This document shows positions 59,708-64,000 of a DNA stretch of 64,000 bases, in pieces. The notes under the pieces are model-generated. The model did no database searches. It had not been told where the DNA came from and saw only the letters and a program-made list of their open reading frames with translations. The stretch comes from Minwuia sp. (GTDB lineage: Bacteria; Pseudomonadota; Alphaproteobacteria; Minwuiales; Minwuiaceae): the NCBI GenBank assembly GCA_029210175.1, contig JARGPL010000001.1:85372-149371 (forward strand). The letters run 5' to 3'. Within the stretch, counting starts at the first letter, position 1. Every line of letters begins with the position of its first letter. A program made the translations under genes and the position numbers.

Positions 59708-62700
59708 ATGGCTGAACTGGCCAAGGTAGCGCTGGACGACAAGTACACGGTCGAAAGTGGTCGCATCTATCTGACCGGCGTGCAGGCGCTGGTCCGCCTG
59801 CCCATGATGCAGCGGCAGCGGGACCTGGCCAATGGCCTGAACACGGGGGGGTTCATCTCCGGCTATCGCGGCTCCCCGCTGGGCCAGTACGACGCGGCGC
59901 TCTGGGGGGCGAAGCAGTACCTGGCGGAGAACAACATCCATTTCCAGCCGGGCCTGAACGAAGATCTGGGGGTCACGGCTGTCTGGGGCAGCCAGCAGAC
60001 CAACCTGTTTCCCCGCGCCACCGTCGATGGTGTGTTCGGCATCTGGTACGGCAAGGGGCCGGGTGTGGACCGGTCGCTGGATGCGCTGAAGCACGGCAAC
60101 TCCGCCGGCTCGTCAAGGAATGGCGGCGTGCTGGTTCTGGCGGGCGATGATCATGGTTGCCAGTCCTCCACCCTGCCGCACCAGTCGGAACAGGTATTCG
60201 AGGCGGCGATGATCCCGGTGCTGAACCCGGCGAGTGTGCAGGAATATCTGGACCTCGGCATGCTGGGCTTTGCCATGTCGCGTTATTCCGGCACCTGGAC
60301 CGCCTTCAAGGCGATTTCGGAAACCGTGGAAAGCAGCGCCTCGGTCCATGTCGACCCGAACCGGCTCGACATTGTCACCCCGACCGATTTCGAGATGCCG
60401 ATGGGCGGCCTGAACATCCGTCTGGGCGATGCACCCATGATACAGGAAGCGCGCCTGATGGGTCCGAAGATGGACGCCGTGGCGGCCTTCGCCCGTGCCA
60501 ACCAGTTCGACCGCATCGTGCATGAACCGACCCGGCCTGCCCGCATCGGCATCATGGCCACGGGCAAGGGCTATCTGGACCTGCGCCAGGCGCTGTCCGA
60601 CCTCGGCCTGCCGGAAGACCGCCTGAATGAGCTGGGGGTGCGCATCTACAAGGTGGCACTGACCTGGCCACTGGAACGTGAAGGCGCGCTGCGCTTTGCG
60701 GAAGGCCTGGAAGAAGTCATCGTCGTCGAGGAAAAGCGCGGCCTGATCGAGGATCAGCTGATGAAGCTGCTCTATCACGTCCCTGCCGACCGTCGCCCGT
60801 CCGTTGTCGGCAAGACCGATGAGCGCGGTCAGTCGCTGCTGCCCATGACCGGTGAACTGTCACCGACCATGGTGGCAGGTGTCATCGCCAAACGCTTGCG
60901 GCAGCGGGATCTGACGGATTCCGCGATGGAACAGCGGCTGGCCCGGATCGAGGCCAAGGAAACAGCACTCGCTGCGCCGCCACCGAAGACCCAGCGGACG
61001 CCGTTCTTCTGTTCCGGCTGCCCGCACAACAGCTCCACCAAGGTGCCGGATGGCAGCCGCGCCGGTGCGGGTATCGGTTGCCATGGCATGGCGATCTGGA
61101 TGCCCGAACGCCGGACCCAGACCATGACCCACATGGGTGCGGAGGGCGTGACCTGGGTGGGCCAGGCCCCCTTCACGGACGAAGAGCACATCTTCCAGAA
61201 CCTGGGTGATGGCACGTACTATCACTCCGGCCTGCTGGCGATCCGCGCGGCGTCTGCCGCCGGTGTCAACATCACCTACAAGATCCTCTACAACGACGCC
61301 GTCGCCATGACTGGCGGACAGCCGCATGACGGCACCCTGACGGTCTGGGACATCTCCCTGCAGGTCCATGCCGAAGGTGCCAAGCGGGTCGTTGTCGTCA
61401 CCGATGAGCCGGACAAGTATCCCAGCGGCCTGAACTGGGCACCGGGCCTGACGATCCATCACCGCGATGAACTGGACAAGGTTCAGAAGGAACTGCGGGC
61501 GACGCCGGGTCTGACGGTGCTGATCTATGACCAGACCTGCGCGGCGGAGAAACGCCGCCGCCGCAAGCGTGGCACCTTCCCCGATCCGGCCAAGCGCGTC
61601 TTCATCAACGAGGAAGTGTGTGAGGGCTGTGGCGACTGCTCGGTGCAGTCCAACTGCGTATCGGTGAAGCCGCTGGACACCGATCTTGGCCGGAAACGGC
61701 GGATTGACCAGTCCGACTGCAACAAGGATTTCTCCTGCCTGAAGGGGTTCTGCCCCAGCTTCGTGACCATCGAAGGCGGTGGCGTGCGCAAGGGGCGCAA
61801 GCCGAGCCTGAAGGTGGTTGGTGCCGAGGCTGATCCGTTTGCGGATCTGCCGATGCCCCGCATTCCTGAACTGACCGAACCCTATGGCATCCTGATCACC
61901 GGCATTGGCGGTACGGGCGTGATCACTGTCGGCGCCCTGATCGGCATGGCGGCGCACCTGGAAGGCAAGGGTGCCACGGCACTGGACTTCACCGGACTGG
62001 CACAGAAGAACGGTGCGGTGATGAGCCATGTGCGCCTCGCGCCGAAGCCGGAAGACCTCTACGCGGTGCGCATCGCAGCCGGTGGCTCCAATGTGGTGCT
62101 TGGTTGCGACATGGTGGTGGCTGCCAGTCAGAATGCCATCGCCACCATGGAACAGGGTGTGACCCGCGCGGTGCTGAACAGCGCCCTGCAGCCGACCGCC
62201 GCCTTTGTCACCGACAACGACATGGACCTGGGCGAGAAGGAAACGGTCGATCGGCTGGTGGAGGCACTGGGTGAAGATCATGCGGAGTTCATCTCCGCCA
62301 CCAACCTGGCGACTGCGATCATGGCCGATTCCATCGCCGCCAACCTGTTCCTGCTGGGCTATGCCTGGCAGAAGGGGCTGATCCCGCTGTCATTCGATGC
62401 GCTGGATGAGGCAATTGCGATCAACAACGTCGCCATCGCCATGAATCGCCAGAGCTTTGCCTGGGGCCGTCTGGCCGCCCATGACATGGCTGCGGTCGAC
62501 AAGGCCGCCGCCCCGCGCATGGCCGCGCCAGCCCGCCGTGAACCGACCCTGGAAGAGACCATCGCCGACCGGGTGACCCGCCTGACTGGCTATCAGAACG
62601 CGGCCTATGCGGATCGCTATCGCCAGTTCGTCGACAAGGCGATTGAGGCGGAGAAGACCAGAGCCAAGGGCCGTGAAGGTCTCGGCATGGCTGTTGCCCG

Positions 62701-63205
62701 ATCCCTCTACAAGCTGATGGCCTACAAGGACGAATACGAGGTTGCGCGCCTCTACACCGATCCCGCGTTCAAGGCGAAGATCAATCGCCAGTTCCAGGGC
62801 GACTTCAAGGTGAAGTTCCATCTGGCACCGCCGATTGCCGCCGCCCGTGACCCGGAGACGGGCGAACTGACCAAGCGCGAATATGGCCCGTGGATGATGC
62901 AGGCCTTTGGCGTGCTGGCGAAGATGAAGGGCCTGCGCGGCACCCGTCTCGACATCTTTGGCCGTACGGAAGAACGCAAGATGGAACGGCAGTTGATCAC
63001 CGACTATCTGGCGATGATGGAGGATGTGCTGGCCGGACTCGACCAGGGCAACCACGTCACTGCCGTGCAGATCGCCGCAATCCCCGAACAGATCAGGGGC
63101 TATGGGCATGTGAAGGAAAAGAGCGTCGAGGAGGCAAGGGCGCGTCAGTCTGCGCTGGTCCACGCCTTCCGCAACCCGGAAACCCGCGCGGCGGCGGCGC
63201 AGTAG
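59708..63205 (+). CDS. Fused indolepyruvate:ferredoxin oxidoreductase (IorAB-like)
   Basis: A 1165-residue thiamine-diphosphate enzyme combining the alpha and beta subunits of archaeal Ior. The start MAELAKVALDDKYTVESGRI has GGGGGAGGGG upstream. The N-terminal part begins FISGYRGSPLGQYDAALWGA. The thiamine-binding region is near residue 497, GDGTYYHSGLLAIRAA with the upstream GIGCHGMAIWMPERR. A cluster domain near 636 has EEVCEGCGDCSVQSNCVSV and later Cys in CNKDFSCLKGFCPS. The gamma-like C-terminal domain starts near 731, ITGIGGTGVITVGALIGMAA. It decarboxylates aryl- or indole-pyruvate to acyl-CoA and reduces ferredoxin or an alternative acceptor. It stands alone; aromatic amino acid catabolism is the likely context. 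Confidence 0.92.
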   Translation: MAELAKVALDDKYTVESGRIYLTGVQALVRLPMMQRQRDLANGLNTGGFISGYRGSPLGQYDAALWGAKQYLAENNIHFQPGLNEDLGVTAVWGSQQTNLFPRATVDGVFGIWYGKGPGVDRSLDALKHGNSAGSSRNGGVLVLAGDDHGCQSSTLPHQSEQVFEAAMIPVLNPASVQEYLDLGMLGFAMSRYSGTWTAFKAISETVESSASVHVDPNRLDIVTPTDFEMPMGGLNIRLGDAPMIQEARLMGPKMDAVAAFARANQFDRIVHEPTRPARIGIMATGKGYLDLRQALSDLGLPEDRLNELGVRIYKVALTWPLEREGALRFAEGLEEVIVVEEKRGLIEDQLMKLLYHVPADRRPSVVGKTDERGQSLLPMTGELSPTMVAGVIAKRLRQRDLTDSAMEQRLARIEAKETALAAPPPKTQRTPFFCSGCPHNSSTKVPDGSRAGAGIGCHGMAIWMPERRTQTMTHMGAEGVTWVGQAPFTDEEHIFQNLGDGTYYHSGLLAIRAASAAGVNITYKILYNDAVAMTGGQPHDGTLTVWDISLQVHAEGAKRVVVVTDEPDKYPSGLNWAPGLTIHHRDELDKVQKELRATPGLTVLIYDQTCAAEKRRRRKRGTFPDPAKRVFINEEVCEGCGDCSVQSNCVSVKPLDTDLGRKRRIDQSDCNKDFSCLKGFCPSFVTIEGGGVRKGRKPSLKVVGAEADPFADLPMPRIPELTEPYGILITGIGGTGVITVGALIGMAAHLEGKGATALDFTGLAQKNGAVMSHVRLAPKPEDLYAVRIAAGGSNVVLGCDMVVAASQNAIATMEQGVTRAVLNSALQPTAAFVTDNDMDLGEKETVDRLVEALGEDHAEFISATNLATAIMADSIAANLFLLGYAWQKGLIPLSFDALDEAIAINNVAIAMNRQSFAWGRLAAHDMAAVDKAAAPRMAAPARREPTLEETIADRVTRLTGYQNAAYADRYRQFVDKAIEAEKTRAKGREGLGMAVARSLYKLMAYKDEYEVARLYTDPAFKAKINRQFQGDFKVKFHLAPPIAAARDPETGELTKREYGPWMMQAFGVLAKMKGLRGTRLDIFGRTEERKMERQLITDYLAMMEDVLAGLDQGNHVTAVQIAAIPEQIRGYGHVKEKSVEEARARQSALVHAFRNPETRAAAAQ

Positions 63206-63440
63206 GTATGCGTACGAAGAATCAATTGATAAATATTGAGCTGTATACGCCCAGTCAATAATATTTTTGTTGTTGAATTGATTGAAAGGTGAAATTGATC
63301 AATTAGGAGTTTTCCAATAATGAAGAAATGTTAATTGACAATTTTGTTTAGAGCGGGCCGATTTTTGATTGAATTGATTTGGGATTCCCAAATCAGTCGG
63401 GTTCTGATTCAACATACTGGCTGGGGACGGAGGCCAGTAT
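63206..63440. other. AT-rich intergenic region with palindromes, probable foreign DNA boundary
   Basis: A markedly AT-rich stretch in an otherwise GC-rich window, with repeated AATTGAT-like units. A 21-bp palindrome with one central base lies at 63375-63395 (arms TGATTTGGGA and TCCCAAATCA), and a 9-bp inverted repeat (CATACTGGC at 63413-63421, GCCAGTATG at 63433-63441) ends right before the transposase. No gene is seen. The left end of the IS630-type element is probably within it. Confidence 0.7.
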
Positions 63441-63443
63441 GTG

Positions 63444-63789
63444 ATGGTTCGACCTTATTCTCTTGATCTTCGCGAACGGGTTGTGGTGGCGCTTGAGGCT
63501 GGCGGCAGTTGTCGTGTGGTGGCCGCCCGGTTCGGTGTTTCGGTTGCGACGGTTGTCCGTCGGGGGACAGCGTCAGCGGGAAACCGGCTCACCGGCACCC
63601 GGCAAGTATGGTGGGCACAAGCGCCACAGCCTTGAACCGCACCGCGCGTTGGTTCATCGGCTGGTTGCCGTGCGCCCGGACCGGCCGGTACGGGAACTGC
63701 GGGAGGCTCTGGCGGAACACGGCATTGAGTTGAACCCTGAATCGATCCGACGCTTCCTCCATGCCGAAGGGCTGAGCTGGACACCCGCA
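63444..63789 (+). pseudogene. IS630-family transposase fragment, frameshifted and interrupted
   Basis: The N-terminal helix-turn-helix domain reads MVRPYSLDLRERVVVALEAG and GSCRVVAARFGVSVATVVRR, typical of IS630 transposases. The frame then breaks at a CGGGGGA tract at 63561-63567. In the next frame the family sequence continues: GQRQRETGSPAPGKYGGHKR, then RPVRELREALAEHGIELNPE and SIRRFLHAEGLSW. After about 63783 the homology stops where an IS5-type element begins, so the DDE catalytic domain is missing from this window. The +1 shift could be decay or, less likely, a programmed frameshift as known in some insertion sequences. Confidence 0.85.
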
Positions 63790-64000
63790 TTAACCTCGCG
63801 ATTTGAGGCTGGTTGTGATTCATTGGTTCCATGGAGGATGCGCGATGAACCCAATGAACCTTTTCGGTCTTTCCGAACATCTTGAGCGCCTGAGTGAACA
63901 TGGCGATCCGCTGGTGGTTCTGGATGAGATTGTCGACTTCGAATATTTTCGTGCGTGGCTTGTCGATGGTCTTGGTTATGGCGATGGCCGCAAGGGTGGT
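63790..64000 (+). mobile_element. IS5-family insertion sequence, left part (runs off edge)
   Basis: The IS630 homology ends near 63783, and an unrelated sequence with a strong ribosome site (GGAGGA) and a transposase start at 63845 follows. I place the left boundary in 63781-63800 because the IS630 frame is lost there; the exact terminal repeat and target duplication cannot be fixed without the other end. Confidence 0.7.
63845..64000 (+). CDS. IS5-family transposase, N-terminal part (cut by window edge)
   Basis: Fifty-two codons of a transposase. It reads MNPMNLFGLSEHLERLSEHG, then DPLVVLDEIVDFEYFRAWLV and DGLGYGDGRKGG, the conserved N-terminal domain of IS5-group transposases, which precedes the DDE catalytic core. 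GGAGGA lies shortly before the ATG. The rest of the gene lies outside the window. Whether the element is complete and active cannot be judged here. Confidence 0.85.
   Translation, partial: MNPMNLFGLSEHLERLSEHGDPLVVLDEIVDFEYFRAWLVDGLGYGDGRKGG

Overview
The window is high-GC, densely packed bacterial DNA that fits an alphaproteobacterium outside the Rhizobiales/Rhodobacterales/Caulobacterales group, probably a Rhodospirillales-like environmental or marine heterotroph. Supporting evidence: many acyl-CoA dehydrogenases and other acyl-CoA enzymes, a DUF4170 protein, soxXYZ genes, a tesA/ybbA/ybbP-type neighbourhood, an exopolysaccharide export locus, and a tRNA-His that keeps the encoded G-1:C73 pair lost in that group. 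Genus and species cannot be named from sequence alone.

Layout. 1-6.2 kb: a truncated acyl-CoA dehydrogenase, two zinc-free quinone-oxidoreductase-type MDR enzymes, a VOC protein, an AidB-type flavoprotein and an M20 deacylase. 6.2-19.5 kb: acyl-CoA metabolism (ACAD11-like and classical dehydrogenases, a FadJ-like bifunctional enzyme, a PaaG-like isomerase) mixed with a DMT exporter, an MFS permease, an orphan hydantoinase A, glutathione synthetase and a zinc peptidase. 19.5-24 kb: a two-subunit molybdenum hydroxylase divergent from a minimal soxXYZ set. 24-33 kb: a translationally coupled operon with a perfect 20-bp palindromic operator, encoding SDR, MarR regulator, ene-reductase with an extra C-terminal domain, benzoate-CoA-ligase-like enzyme (broken by an in-frame TGA), cupin and MFE-2-type SDR. 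Two MaoC hydratases and a dienelactone hydrolase follow.

33-46 kb: housekeeping and stress genes (DUF4170, macrodomain, acyl-CoA ligase, LolD/FtsX-type ABC pair, tesA, arsC, thpR, YgjP-like peptidase, BBOX-like dioxygenase, cyclophilin, methyltransferase with a 14-bp hairpin around its start codon, peroxiredoxin, DsbD-N-like protein, tRNA-His). 46.3-56.6 kb: all genes on the plus strand, combining an exopolysaccharide locus (sugar transferase, Ala-rich secreted protein, outer-membrane barrel, Wza-like protein) with a signalling group (PP-type phosphatase, caspase/FGE fusion, CHASE2 cyclase, FecR-like secreted protein). This is the most system-like part of the window. 56.7-63.2 kb: a VOC/GcvT-type demethylating flavoprotein pair and a fused indolepyruvate:ferredoxin oxidoreductase. 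63.2-64 kb: AT-rich DNA and a frameshifted IS630-type transposase interrupted by an IS5-type element that runs off the edge.

Most likely roles: beta-oxidation and acid activation supply acyl-CoA chemistry. The MarR operon looks like an inducible route for a cyclic or aromatic acid, possibly dead in this strain. The 46-56 kb block links polysaccharide export to cAMP and protease-like signalling. A dispersed palindromic repeat (two full copies, two half copies) sits between genes at 10.9, 18.6, 32.3 and 44.2 kb.
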